From: Pectinophora gossypiella | Taxonomy: Eukaryota; Arthropoda; Insecta; Lepidoptera; Gelechiidae | Assembly (NCBI RefSeq): GCF_024362695.1 | Contig: NC_065407.1 | Span: 10,292,001 to 10,356,000, forward strand | Direction of reading: 5' to 3' | Length of the DNA stretch: 64,000 nucleotides | Part shown: one piece after another, positions 32,855 to 45,855 of the stretch | Numbering within the stretch: the stretch's first letter is position 1 | How the letters are laid out: each line of letters opens with the position of its first letter | Translations under genes and position numbers: made by a program | Notes under the pieces: model-generated | What the model saw: the letters and a program-made list of their open reading frames with translations, nothing else | Databases searched by the model: none | Told to the model about the DNA's origin: nothing

Positions 32855-33143
32855 TTGATAAATGTTGTACTCGCTTTTGATTGGCTTACACATTAGTACA
32901 GTTTTACTTTTAGTGTAGTTTATTTACGTCTTAACCTGGCTTAACATTATAATGTGCATAGCTGTGAGTGATCCATTAAATAAATAAATAATATGTATCG
33001 GTAGGTACTGCTCACAGTACACAGCCAGGAAAGCGAGTCAAGTCGATCGGGCACGGGATTTTGAATAAAGCCCCAAAGGTATTTATGACGATTTGTTACT
33101 CTACCCATCTCTATGCGTATTACTGAGGGAGAGTAGGTATGTA

Positions 33144-33281
33144 CGGTCACGAGCACTTCAGTGCCGTCTCGCATTAACTTTTTGACAAATTGAACTGTAA
33201 ATCTCACTTAATGTCATACATGTTAACGCGACTTGGTAGGTACTAAAGTGAGTACACGATATTGATTATTGATCATGATTG
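33144..33281 (+). repeat. 140-bp TA-target MITE, copy 3
   Basis: TA flanks at 33142-33143 and 33282-33283. Starts CGGTCACGAGCACTTCA; the right end is the degraded inverted repeat ATCATGATTG. Confidence 0.7.
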
Positions 33282-33289
33282 TACGAGTA

Positions 33290-36055
33290 TCTAGTCGTAC
33301 GTAAGTTGATTTAGAATCAACTAATGGTTGTTTTAACGTATAAGTGTGTTTAGTTCTTTTTTATACCTACTTATTAAAATAGGTTTGTTGACCACAATCT
33401 GAAGTAAAGATACCGGATGAGAGCTCTCAGCGCTCCCCATTAGTCCCTCCAAGTAGTTAATGCCATCTGCAGCAAATCTGCAATAAGTCACGTCTAAAAA
33501 TCTAGTTAAGATGCGGCGTAAGGTGATAGTCGCTTCCTTAGTATCCTATTCACTCTAGTTCGTGAGTAGATAGTAGCAGTGGGGTGATTACTATACTATC
33601 GGCCCAGCAGTGCGTACACCAGGGCAAATATAGCGGAGGCAATGAAGGGTTTCACTTCTTATTTGCCAGGGACAAGTCCGATTTTGATGATTTTTTTCTT
33701 TTGTAGTAGTTGATATAAATATCATTTAAAATCAGAAACATCTTGAGTGGGGCAAATAAATATTTCGATTATAAAATAGAACAACTGGCCGGACCTCTCC
33801 ATTTAGCAGTTTCTCCAGACACCATGCTACGTCCTCTTCATTAAAGTTGCGTAGGTAGGACTATTTAAAGAAACTACACACATAAAGGTACTTTTAATCA
33901 ATGCATGATAGGTAAAAACCTAAATGCCAAAAAATCTTGGTATCAAATATGTTTTTCTACTTATTAAACTTTTAATGTGTAGGTTACCTACATTGATTGA
34001 AAAGATGTGTTCCAGTTTCTTGTCATTTCTTTCGCTCAGCTACAATACCTTGCGATATGACGTAGATTCGTAAATGTTAAATTGATATTCAACAAGCTTA
34101 TCCATGATAATTAAGTACGTTGAATAAATTATTCTCATACAAATTAACTCGTTTGTATTAAACATTCCAAAGGTAACAAAAGCCTGGCAATGAAATACGT
34201 TTTCAATATATGTGGGTTAGGTAAGCGGAGTGTAACTGCACTCGATTCTGGTAATGTCCTTAACGATCTGACGCTGCAAGCCGAAAGACTGTTGGCCTAA
34301 TCGATGCCTGGAGACACACTGAAATGGAATTAGCCCCCAGCCGTATTCTACTTTTACAGGTAAAGCAATTTCTCAGCTTACATGCAATTTGTAAACCAAT
34401 TACTACCGCTAATAGATGAACAGGTAGGTAGGTACCTACCTAGGTACTACATGTTTATATAAAATAAATAAACCAACTATATCATGAGACATTGAGAACG
34501 AGAAACTGTTTTGAATAAAAAATAGTAAATAAACTGTTTTAGTACAATTCTTATCGGTAAAATTTGTACTATTATTAATACAAAACAACACATAATTCTA
34601 CAGTCTAATTTATTTTCAGATATAAATAATGTTAATATAATTAGTACCAAATAAAAAACATAAGTAGGTACTTATGTGTAATATAATATTAATATCATGA
34701 ATTAATCATTTCCTTATTTAACATTTTTATGTTATATAACCTAACCTACCTACTTAGGTATGAGCGGGAAAGTGGCACGGGTTAGTACAATACAAAGCGC
34801 ATAAAAAATTACCAAAATGGTTTCAGGTATTGTTTTTTGATAACATGAATGTTGTATCTTATTTATTTTAAGTCACTAAAACTAGTTAAATGAGCGTACA
34901 CTCATCTGTGTCAGTAGGGGGTTACAGTTATGAAAATTCATGCGTTTAAGTATTCGTACATAACCTACACAAAATATGTTTTATAAAAAAGTGCCTAATA
35001 TACGAGGTTAGTCAAATTGCAATTGTGGTTATTCTGCAGAAGCCTACTAGCTCGTGGCGGAATGGCGCCAGCTGTGACATAAATACCTGTCGTTAAACGC
35101 GTCTAACAATTAATTAGATGAGACTTGTGATGCGGCTCCACCCAGTTACGATGCTTGAGCACGTAACTTTATGTTTCTAATAGTAGGTATAAGTACTGTT
35201 CTGTTGAAATAGAGGTCGTGGAATAAGGGCAGATAAGCGATAGATACAGAAATACTGCGTAGAGAATGAATTAGGAAAAAAAATAATGTATCTATTTGCG
35301 TAGGTGTTGTGCTACGCCAGGACGTAGCAACGTAGACGTTTCGTAACGTTGTGCCAAAGCGAACAAACGCAAATAATATGACTGTTTCCGTGGGAATGAC
35401 ACAAGTAATTTTAATTATGCCTGAAAACCCGGTGACGTTTTCATTACCCACCCACTCATTAAGAGGAAAATAAATTCGTCGTAGCATGTGATTAACGGGA
35501 ATGGAAAAAAAACTCATTTGTACCGAGCAATCGAATGTTTATAGCATGCATGCACGATATTCGATGCAATGAGCATGTTAACATTTTCACTGTAAATGGA
35601 GCTTTATTGTTCGTGTTTCCTCGTAATTTCAATTAAGTATTTCAGTTGGACACTTCGCTTCGTAGCTCGCTATGTAGACTCGTGATTGTATTGTAGATTG
35701 CAGTTTATGTGTCTGACCTCAAAATTTATTTACAGTAGTCGTTATAAGTTTTCAAATTAGTGTTACCGGGAAGTTTATAACATACGGAATGAAACAGTGC
35801 ATATAATTATTAAGCAGAGTAGTGTTCTACGTTTAGAGATAAGTCAGTAGGGCTCTTTAAGAAATGTTTAGTTTCCGAAAGGCAAATACTTTGATTTCAC
35901 AAAATATATCTACTCAGGCATTTAAAAAAAAATGCGTCTGTTTTATTAATATATCACCTACATAGTACCGCTATCACAGTCATAATCTCCTTCGCTTTAA
36001 ATACCTAATCCTTGCCACGATCGAGGTAAACGAAAGCTATCCCGAAGTACGTACG
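33290..36055. other. Gene-free stretch
   Basis: AT-rich sequence with no coding frame I can support. The part at 33380-33490 is the reverse of the retrotransposon-tail segment also present at 5919-5995. I see no other feature. Confidence 0.4.
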
Positions 36056-36119
36056 TATAAGGCCGGTCGCACATTGTACGGGTTTTCTTACGAATACTTG
36101 TCTACGACGACCAATTCGC

Positions 36120-36431
36120 TCGGCGAGCCCGGTGGCGGGGGGAGCTCGGTGGCGCAGCGGTAAACGCGCTCGGTCTGCGATTGTTGAAGTTAAGCAACTT
36201 TCGCAAAAGCCGGTCATAGGATGGGTGACCACAAAAAAAAGTTTTCATCTCGAGCTCCTCCGTGCTTCGGAAGGCACGTTAAGCCGTTGGCCCCGGCTGC
36301 ATTAGCAGTCGTTAATAACCATCAATCCGCACTGGGCACGCGTGATGGTTTAAGGCCCGATCTCCCTATCCATCCGTAGGGAAGGCCCGTGCCCCAGCAG
36401 TGGGGACGTTAATGGGCTGATGATGATGATG
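36120..36431 (+). repeat. SINE with tRNA/5S-like head, complete copy
   Basis: Flanked by an exact 24-bp target duplication (36096-36119 and 36432-36455, starting ACTTGTCTACG). The head has a tRNA A-box-like GGTGGCGCAGCGGTAAACGC, then AGTTAAGCAACTT (36188-36200) and GGATGGGTGACC (36219-36230), which match the internal-promoter A and C boxes of 5S rRNA genes. The body contains the CGGAAGGCACGTTAAGCCGT core, and the tail is (GAT)n. Confidence 0.85.
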
Positions 36432-37386
36432 ACTTGTCTACGACGACCAATTCGCACCTAGTATGCACGCTCCCATAGTATTTGGTCGAAATATTCTTGC
36501 GCGTTCGTACGTTGTACGTAAGAGACTAATTCGTACGAAACTGAATTCTAAGGGCGACTGGCATAAAGCACCGTTCATAATACGGCTGAACTTGACACAC
36601 ATACACACTCAACACACGTAGCTATCTCCGTTCACGTTGCTTGAGATAAAGTGCTGACGAACACTGTAATTGGTGACAGATAACGCGAAGCTCTGCACTC
36701 GACTTGAAACGCGAATTAATTGTCACCAAAATGTATTTAAGGGTATTCTCGCGTAAGATTTGCTTTTAAAGCTACGTTGCGACCTAAAACTTTGCTTAGT
36801 CCTTGGTTTGATTTTAAGGTTTTGAATAAATGGCTGAGCGAAATACAATTGGAATAATGTGAGTACTATTTTATGTACTTATCTATTATTTAAGATGCTG
36901 AGGTACAAGCATAAACATTAATATTACTATATTTAGGTAGGTTTACGTTTAAGTAAGTCCAAATTATATTTTTTTGTTTTCTTTATTTGTAAAATACCCA
37001 TGTTTACCTATTTTTCGGACAATAAACGTTTGATTCGCGACCGTTAGGCGGATATGGAGGGGGTGAGGGTGTTATCTCTCACGCTTGACCGCGCTTCGAT
37101 CACTCCTCGACGAGTCACAAAGGCTTGTTAAAGCCTAATGATTCGGGAACCCGAAAACCTCTTACTTATAATGTCATACATTCAGGTAAGTATCAGGTGT
37201 TTGTGAGATGTAGGTGAAGTTGGAGTGTAGTTACAAATTTTAGGGACTTTATCACTAAAACGGAACCAATATCAAAAAATTAATACTTTTACGATAATAT
37301 TATTATTACTTAGTAAAGTGCTAACGCCGACGCAAATCACACTTGATCCTAAGACGATTTCCTCGTCCATCACATATGATAGGTAT

Positions 37387-37650
37387 CGTCACCAGCCCAT
37401 TAACGTTCCCACTGCTTAAACCACCACGCGGGCCCAGTGCGGATTGGTGGTTATTAACGACTGCTAATTAAGCCAGGGCCAACGGCTTAACGTGCCTTCC
37501 GAAGCACGGAGGAGCTCGAGATGAAAACTTTGTTTTTGTGGTCACCCATCCTATGACCGGCCTTTGCGAAAGTTGCTTAACTTCAACAATCGCAGACTGA
37601 GCGCGTTTAACGCTGCGCCACCGAGCTCCTCGATATTATAGGCAGGCCGA
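37387..37650 (-). repeat. SINE with tRNA/5S-like head, copy 3
   Basis: Target duplication ATATGATAGGTAT at 37374-37386 and 37651-37663. Same family as 36120-36431, in reverse, with an internal deletion near its 3' end. Confidence 0.85.
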
Positions 37651-37663
37651 ATATGATAGGTAT

Positions 37664-39658
37664 AAATATTACTTATTTCATCATCTTAGAAAGGATACCA
37701 GTCCTAAGCCGACGTTTTTGAATCAATTGTTTTGTTTTCTAAGAGAATATTTGAGAGATCTTCGACGGAAGTGACGTAAGCAGTGGTGTGCAGAATTGGT
37801 CAATATTGACATAGCGATTTTGAGACGTTCCACACAAAACGATATCCCACGTTCTAAACAAGACGGAATCCCACGTTCTACAGAAGACGGAATCCCCCGA
37901 TCCACATAAGTCGGGATTCCTAGTTACACGTTACAAGTTAAAGTTAAGTTACGCGTGGACAAGTAGAGTTCATTATACTGAATGATCAATTTTGCCTCTA
38001 AGGAAAAGCCTATACACGAGTACGTAAAAAAGTTTTGAAAAAAAAACAAATGTAAGTATATGTACATTTTCTAAGAGTGAATGATCACAAATTATCGGTA
38101 AAAAAAGAATTCCAGAAATTGTTTCTTATTAGATATAAATAGAACTTTTATCGGAAAAATTAAAAATCGTTTGTATAATAAAAAAATATTGGAAAATTTT
38201 CTTTTGTTTTTTCCTTAACTTATCCTAATTGGGTATATAAGGTATTTTTGAAAGATATTTTGTATATTTTTACATAAAAAGTTATGCTATTATAAAAAAA
38301 CTAAGTAACTTAAATATTTTGCTTTTCATATCATTTGGCAACGGTAATTTGGGTAAACAGACTAGAAATCAGAAATCAGAATCATTTATTCAACGTAATT
38401 ACATGGATTAATTTGTTGAAGGTCAATTTAACATTTTTGAATCTACTTCATTTCGCAAGATGTTATGAACCTCTAGAGGTCGCATGAAAATAGATACAAG
38501 ATTATTGCTAAAATAAACATCATCCAGCTGATTTGTGAGCTAAAAATAGAGAAATAAAGCTAATTAAGACGAAATCTCGAAATGGTTTTAGGATTAGCAT
38601 AACTTTTTTTCCCTTACATATTGAATTGTAGAAACAATTACTTATAAATATGATCGCAGATAAACCAACAAACCGTGTATCAATGTTACTTACCACTAGG
38701 TAAGTACAGAGCACGTAATAGATAATAAGTTAGTACTTATCCTTCTGTCTTTTGTAGTTTAGAAGTTCATTTCATTTTCCAAATAAAGTACCTAATTTCG
38801 GGTTCTTTTTGTATTAGTCTCTGTCGCATCGTCTGTTTCTGTTATAAGTACAAATATTTGTCGTAGTTTGTAATTGACGTTTACTTGATTGATATTTTGT
38901 AAATAAAGTCATAATTTGTCCCTAACAATAAAAATAAATAAAAAGTCACTATAGCAAGACGCAAGACGAATTATAACCAAAATTCTGGCTAAGTATATTT
39001 AGTGAAACACGGCTAAACTAAATGTACCTAAGTATGGCGATCTGACGCGTCGTAAGTTCGCCCCGGGCGCGGGCGCGTGTGCCGCATAGTGAACATGTTT
39101 GGAATATTTACGGCAGATGAGAATTTTATTCGAGTCGACAGCCGATGATACGTTATAGAAAAATCGTTCATTTGGGTGGATGTTTTTATGTTCAGTTTGT
39201 TACATTTTATTTTTAACTGTTTTATGCCAACTGCAGGCAAAATCGAAAAATAACAGATTGGACAAAAAGTGTGAAACAGTTTATTTCTTTCACGCTCTAA
39301 TTCTTCGGCATCGGAATGATAAGAAAAGTTGCACAGTCGTCGTCGGTTAGAAGAATACATACCTATATTTAGAAAAACTATTAAAAAATTGATTAAAATG
39401 TATAAAATAAAATATGCACACATACATACTTATGGGTTTATCACAGTGCTTCGATGGATACGCACTTAATCGTGTTATTTGTGTCAAGCTCCTCACTTAC
39501 TTATGTCGAGTTCTATTTTTTTGGGTACCGATTGCCACTTAAGTTCCAAGATTATTTATATTATTATAGATATTATATTGACATACCCTCACAGCGAGCG
39601 TGCTATTGTGCTGAAAATATCTTGACAGTTAAGTTACTCGTACAATATACAATCATAA
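37664..39658. other. Gene-free stretch
   Basis: AT-rich. It includes a likely non-LTR tail near 38370-38440 (AGAATCATTTATTCAACGTA) and repeated AGACGGAATCCC / CCACGTTCTA phrases at about 37840-37905. No coding sequence is supported. Confidence 0.35.
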
Positions 39659-39672
39659 AACAAGTAAATAGC

Positions 39673-39898
39673 ACACTGAGGTCTCAGGTTCGAATTCATC
39701 TCAGGCCTAAATGATCCAAATAGGCATTTAGGCAGACTAAATGCCTGTTTGGATCATAAATGTTTATCACGTGCTCAGCGGTGAAGGAAAACTTCGGTTT
39801 GCTGGTTTTCTTTGCGCGGGTTGGAAGGTCAGACAGCAAGTCGTTAGGTAAGCGGACCCTGTGAAAAATCGGGATACCGGGATAGGAAAATGATGAAT
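39673..39898 (+). repeat. 5'-truncated tRNA-derived SINE with target duplication
   Basis: Flanked by AACAAGTAAATAGC at 39659-39672 and 39899-39912. The B-box (GGTTCGAATTC) and family body are present but the A-box part of the head is missing. Confidence 0.85.
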
Positions 39899-39912
39899 AA
39901 CAAGTAAATAGC

Positions 39913-42300
39913 GCTCGCGCTATTCCCCATTAAAGCAACATATTAAATTACCTAACTGTCTATCTACAAGTGGGTATAGTTCGCGAGTGACAGATTACCC
40001 AGCTGTAGACCACGTTGTAAACATACACACATCAACGTTCCAAGTGAAGTACTTACGTATAAATATTTATAAATAATTGCTTTAACAGTCCTTAAATCTT
40101 TTGTAAAGTGGAGTTCTCGCCGGCTACACTCCTGCTGGGTACTAGATAAATGCCTGCGCCCGACGGAGCGGTAGCGCCACTAAATTATGGACTATTTCGT
40201 GTTTTTTTCACACCCTAATCTGATCTACGTACATTTGCCAAATGGGTTTTTTCCTTGGAACGTAAAACTTAATCCCCACATTGTATCGGCATTGTAAAGA
40301 AATGTTTATAACACAATATTGTGTTCACATTTTTAAGCAAATGAAAGTATCGCAAGAACGAAGTGTAACGTCGTCAATTATAACATAATTATCATAAATA
40401 AAAAATTATCACACTTGAAAATTTTTCGTTTGGTTCTAGACCATGAATATTATGAATTCTAGAGAAAATTCTGATGCAGTGCCATCGGCTTGGTGTAGTA
40501 TGCTGCATGTCCCTTTGGATGGTTGAGGGAAGGGCTGTGTGTGTGGGACGTAAATTGGCTGTTTATTTTTGAGATTACCTAGGTATTCATATTTGATAAC
40601 TATCACACGGTCACGATCAATATTATTATACCTACTTATTTAGATGTAAACGTGTTAACTGCATAAATTATTTATTTCAGTGATTACGTACTTACATTTA
40701 TCATATTCTCAATGTTTGCAACCATAACTTCAAAGCTTTGCTAAATTTTGATCACACACGAGAGCAGTGAAGTGGGCATATTTTATGTAACTGTATGCAA
40801 GAGCAAATGTGCTTTGCTTGCTCGGAGCAAATTCTTGGATTCGAATGAAATTAAATGCCAGTTGGAGGAGATCAGCATTTTACTTAGAACTGGGACATCG
40901 TCTATCGTTTTCTGTAATTCTGGTTAACTCCGGATTGCTTTATTTATTTCGACATATATTTCCTTAATGGTTGCTGAATTTCGGACTTAAAATCATGTTC
41001 TCACACGAAAATATAGGATTTATAGGATCGACGCCACGTGTAATATCAAATTTGGTCATTCAAACCCGAACGTACATATATGCTGACTTAGAGTAAACGA
41101 GAGTCCACAAGTGTGAAAAATAGTTGGACCCTCGAATCGTCTCGCCCACCGAATATTATACTGCACGGACACGACCTACATAAACTTTTGGATTACGCTC
41201 AGCTCAGCCGTCTGACAAAACGTTCGGATGGATAATTTACTGTTAGATGACCTTCAGTGGATTTCTGTAGATATGAGAAGGGGAGGTGCGCCGGGAAGAC
41301 AATGTCGTACATATTTTAAGCGGGCACGCCCCGTTCGCACAAAGGCGTAATTTATAGGGCCGCGCGGAGACGGGTGCCTGAGTTATGTCCCGACGATAGC
41401 GACGAGCTTTTAACTGCCTAATGGAGCGATTTACTCCAACCACCTTGCGCCTACTCCACTGTTTATACGGCGGCGCAGCACGCCCGTAACACGCTGAATT
41501 GTGCAGATAACGTTGGATAATTAATTTCTGCTCGCTTGTTTATGTCAAGATCGTAGTTGGATCTCGTGTTAGGTTAGCATTCATAATATTATTCTTTGGA
41601 GATTATCTTTCTATTTACGGAAGTTGGAAGTTTTGCAGCGAAGGCGCCGGGGCGCTGGGGCGCTGGGGCGTCGAAGAGAGCGCAGAAAGTTTTTCAATAA
41701 AACATAGTCCTCAGAGACAACATTTCAATGGAGCGCAGTGCGATGTTTACGGCGCGGCCTCGCTCGCTACACCAGCACCGCTACACTATCCACTCCAAAG
41801 GTATTGATCAAATTGTATAGAAACTTTTACACATAACATCTACACTCCCTATACTGTATTGTATTTTACATAATACCAGACAGCACCATTGAAAGGCCTT
41901 TGTTCAATATAAAAGGCCTATTTAGAAATAGGTACTTAGGTAAAATTACTTAGTATACTTATGAAAGTATTATTTCATGAAAATTCATCAAATGCTGTGT
42001 CAAAATTACTTAGCGTTTTATAATCTGAATGACTGACTAGCTAGGTTAAAAGTTACAATTCCGCTCAAGTTAATATAAAACTTTTACGAAATGGTGGGAA
42101 GGAATGGTTAGTTATTAGTTTTTCTTTTTGCTCCATACGTTACGAAAGCTGATTTTAAAACGGTAATTCTACCCCAATTGAGATAACCATTTCCTAAAGG
42201 GCCAATAACTTCCCGATCAGTCGCAGGAGAACTGATCTCAAGAGCGACTTATGAATATGCATCTGCAGTGATCCACCGTTATTTATGTTCCGCCTCTAAT
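39913..42300. other. Gene-free stretch
   Basis: No gene supported. A short GC-rich tandem of GGGCGCT-like units is at about 41650-41670. A degraded SINE end (GGGACGTAAATTGGCTGTTT) is near 40547. Otherwise nothing recognised. Confidence 0.35.
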
Positions 42301-42308
42301 CCTGCAAT

Positions 42309-43022
42309 AAAGCTCTTTAATTCTTTAATTCTTTAATTCTTTATTGGTGCAATCATGTGTACAAAGGTTCTTAAATTAATTATTTAGCACTTACAACATG
42401 ACACCCCGTCGGGGCACTGCAAATTTTCTTTCTTTGATATATCAAAAAAAAATAGAAATAAAAAATAGAAGTAACTCAATCATACAATATAAAATACAAA
42501 ATACAACAACAGCATCAGACATGATAACAAAGAGCATTTTAACTTAATTAAATGAATTTGTGGATCAAAATAATTATTTCGATTCTAAAAACTCCTGCAG
42601 ATTATAATATTTTTTATTAATTAGGTAAGTTTTCAATTTTTGCACGAAGTCATTATATTTACTAATATCCGATATTTCTTTTGGAAGCTTATTATATATT
42701 TTTATCGCCATAATATGTGCATTCTTACTGTATAACTTCATATTTACTCTGGGAAGTATCAGTTTATCTGTACGTCGAGTCGTGCGCATGAAGCGATCAT
42801 TATTGGATTTATGGAATAAGTGTTCGTTTTGCCGGACAATTTTGAAATTTCTAAAATGTATATACCCGTTAGTGTAAGAATTTTTAGTTTTTGAAAATAG
42901 GGTCTGCACGTATCAGTCTGTTTTATACTTATTAAAATTCTAATGCATTTCTTTTGCAATATAAATAAGTCTTCCAAATAAGTTCTTTTCTTGCTATGTA
43001 TTAGCTCCCAGTTAACATACAT
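42309..43022 (-). pseudogene. Non-LTR retrotransposon 3' end with RT C-terminal remnant
   Basis: Minus-strand frames read LFILQKKCIRILI and then, after a frameshift, NEHLFHKSNNDRF, AIKIYNKLPKEI and KLKTYLINKKYYNLQEFL. This is the conserved region C-terminal to the reverse transcriptase in CR1/Daphne-like insect LINEs. It is followed by a 3' UTR ending in tandem TTCTTTAA octamers (about 42317-42342 on the + strand), the terminal microsatellite typical of such elements. Frameshifted and 5'-truncated, so dead. Confidence 0.7.
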
Positions 43023-43029
43023 TGATTTC

Positions 43030-45110
43030 AGACTTAAAATTCATTCCTATGTATTTAATTTAAATGTCTGAAAACGTAAAATATGAAAAACCACACTACA
43101 ACAACAGGCGCGGGTCCAACCTCTGAATATCTAAGAGGGGGTGTCAAGATTTAATCGATTTCAGTGGGTTGACTGTGATAAGCGCTGAATGAGAGAAATC
43201 GTCGACCACGCCGGCGGGGTTAGTATCGGAGTTCTGAAGTGTTGGTTGTCGCGACCTGACCTGTAGCTGAGCTGATTGGCAGCAGCTATGGCTAGAGTAA
43301 TCGGGCCGTCGGCATTGTATATTACGTCCTTCGGACGCCGATACTTTTCAGTACCGTCCCTAAGCGGGATGTATTTGGAAGCCGCAACTATCAGGGGATT
43401 TAGGTGGTGCGGAACAGGATCAAAAAACGTTTTGAAGCTAATTTGAGCATTTGAAGCTATTTTGAGCTTTAAGAGAAGTGGTCATGATCCTATCTATCAG
43501 TGAATTCATAAAGCTTATCCCCATCTGTTATCGTCCTGATGCCTAATGCACAATATGAATAACAGGACCGACCTAGTTTCACAGAGTAACCTACATTTGA
43601 AGAAGAATCCTCTAGGCACCATTTAAATATTTACCAAGCTAGATGCATAGGAATGAAAGTTGTGGTTTCTTCAGATCGTTGTTTCGTTGCGCCGGGCGGG
43701 CCTGCGAGTATGGCTGCTAGCTTTGTTGGTCGTTTTGCATAGCGGGTCAAGTGCAGTCCTAGGAGATTGCTGCAGGCACTATACTGCCGGGTAAAGTAAG
43801 CCATTTGAATGTTCGTTCTACTATAGCTTTGTCTAGCTGGTAACGCAGCCAAACTGCCTAAAGATACTGTTACATTTCGCGCAAGATTTTGTTTTCGCAA
43901 GATAAAAAGAAATTACGTGCGAACGTTGAATGATTGATCACTTCGAAAGAAAATAATGGCGTGGGTTACAACGCGAGTGGTGCCGAGAGCTACAAGAGTA
44001 TCTTTAGTTGTTTTCGCCTCTATAACAATCGTCGCCAAAACTTTTGATGGAAAAGTTTCATCAAAACAGACGCGTGAGGTGTGTTTAATTGAACAAACTA
44101 ATAAATAGATTCCACTAATCAGCGGTATCATGATGCAGTAATGGCCCGTAATAATTGGTTTCGTACAATCGTCATTAGAAGAAACAATTAGGTCGATAGT
44201 GGATTACTGGGGCTGATTGCGTAGCGGAACGAGGTATTTGTGTCACATGGAGCGATCGATCCGCCCACTCCCGGCCAATTACCGACGATACACGACCGAA
44301 TATTGTTCTCGATACGGATACACTCCAGCGCGGCGGTACACCCACTACACATTCAATGTCACATTGGTACAAACTTCGCTCCACTCAATACCGAGGAACA
44401 AAGGAAGTACTACTACTGTTCCTGTTGGTTCTACAATAGCGTCCTGTGAGTTATCTATATGCAGAATATTCTCTTTCGCCATCTTTTTAAATAAGCATAC
44501 TGCTAACTATTAAATACAAAAATTAAGTAAGTTAGTGGGCTGTTTTCCGCATTTATACTCTACACAAAAACGAAGAGTTCGTACCTATTTGAAAATCTTA
44601 CGGCGATACTTAGGTGAAAAATCTTAGTTTACATACTTATTAAATCGTGTCAGTTATCTTTCAATGAATATCCAAAAAGCAATATACTTGTTAGAGCATC
44701 CACGGTTACCTGAACATTTTATAGTTTTTTTTTTCATAAAACTCAACTTGAATAAATAAAATAGATGGATATAATTCGCGACTATTCATGTTTACATAAG
44801 GCTTAAATTCGTGTTTCGATGAACCCACTGCAGTAGATATTAAGATTTATTTTCCTTCTATCCCCGATCTGTTGGTCCTATGCTCAGTTAATCCAGGTTT
44901 CGCTTCCGATCCGTTCAATACAAGCGACTTATCTACCTGTCGGTCTATCTAAGCTTTACCTGACTTTGACTACCAATTAGTTTCAATACTGATACCGATA
45001 CTCCCGTTTCCGATTCCAATTAACATTTAGTACTTTCTTTCTAAGTACTTTTATGAAATCCTTAGTTGTAAAACATTCCTTATTTACCATCAGTATGTTC
45101 GACATATACT
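43030..45110. other. Gene-free stretch
   Basis: No coding region, RNA gene or clear repeat boundary recognised. The part around 43130-43400 is GC-richer than its surroundings and may be old transposon sequence. Confidence 0.3.
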
Positions 45111-45127
45111 ATAGATAACTTATATAG

Positions 45128-45415
45128 CCATCAGGCTTACGATCTGGAGGTCCGGGTTTGATTTCCGATGGGGACATTGTCGAAATCACTTTGTGAGTCT
45201 GTCCTTTGTTTGGCAAGGTTTTTAGGCTTGAATTACCTGATTGTCTGAAAAAGTAAGATGATTCCATGTTTCGAAGGGCACGTTAAGCCGTTGGTCTGGG
45301 CTATTAGCCGTAAAAACACAGAGCAGCGTGGTGGAGTATGCTCCATACCCCCTCCGGTTGATTGAGGGGAGGTCTGTACCCAGCAGTGGGACGTATATCG
45401 GCTGTTTATATTATT
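45128..45415 (+). repeat. SINE with shared core and target duplication
   Basis: Flanked by ATAACTTATATAG at 45115-45127 and 45416-45428. It starts with the end of a tRNA-like head (GGAGGTCCGGGTTTGATTTCC), then the AATCACTTTGTGAGTCTGTC segment, the core GGGCACGTTAAGCCGTTGGT, and the 3' end TGATTGAGGGGAGG…GGACGTATATCGGCTGTTTA. Confidence 0.85.
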
Positions 45416-45558
45416 ATAACTTATATAGGTAGGTACTTACGCCCTTAAATCGTAGTCAAGTTTTTTTTAATAGAAAATGAATAAACAATAGCCATAAAAG
45501 CAGAGTACAGGACTATTTGACTCCTTCCGGTGTTTTTTAATTCTGTAGGTATGCAATT

Positions 45559-45829
45559 GGGTAGTTTCGTAGGTCAAAGATAAATTATGAAATTCTTATT
45601 AAGTACTGAATAAAGATATATCTAAAGGTGACAAAAAACGTTTTCTTTTTTCTATTAAACTTGTTCATGAATTTTAAATAAAGTAAAGTGTTAGATATAA
45701 GTAATAAGTGCGACATTTTGTCACGTTTTTCTATGACGTCACAGGTTGCTTTTTTATACAAATTCCGTAGTAATTTCGTGTTTTGACGTATAGTAAAAAG
45801 TAACTGATTTGACTAGTTGGAAAGTACCC
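45559..45829 (+). repeat. ~270-bp MITE family, copy 2
   Basis: Begins GGGTAGTTTCG and ends GGAAAGTACCC, short imperfect inverted ends. The interior includes TTTCTATGACGTCACAGGTT with a perfect TGACGTCA palindrome. Copies are at 5253-5505 (reverse) and 57205-57460. Confidence 0.8.
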
Positions 45830-45855
45830 TATTCTTCTTCTTTGTTCCCTATTGT

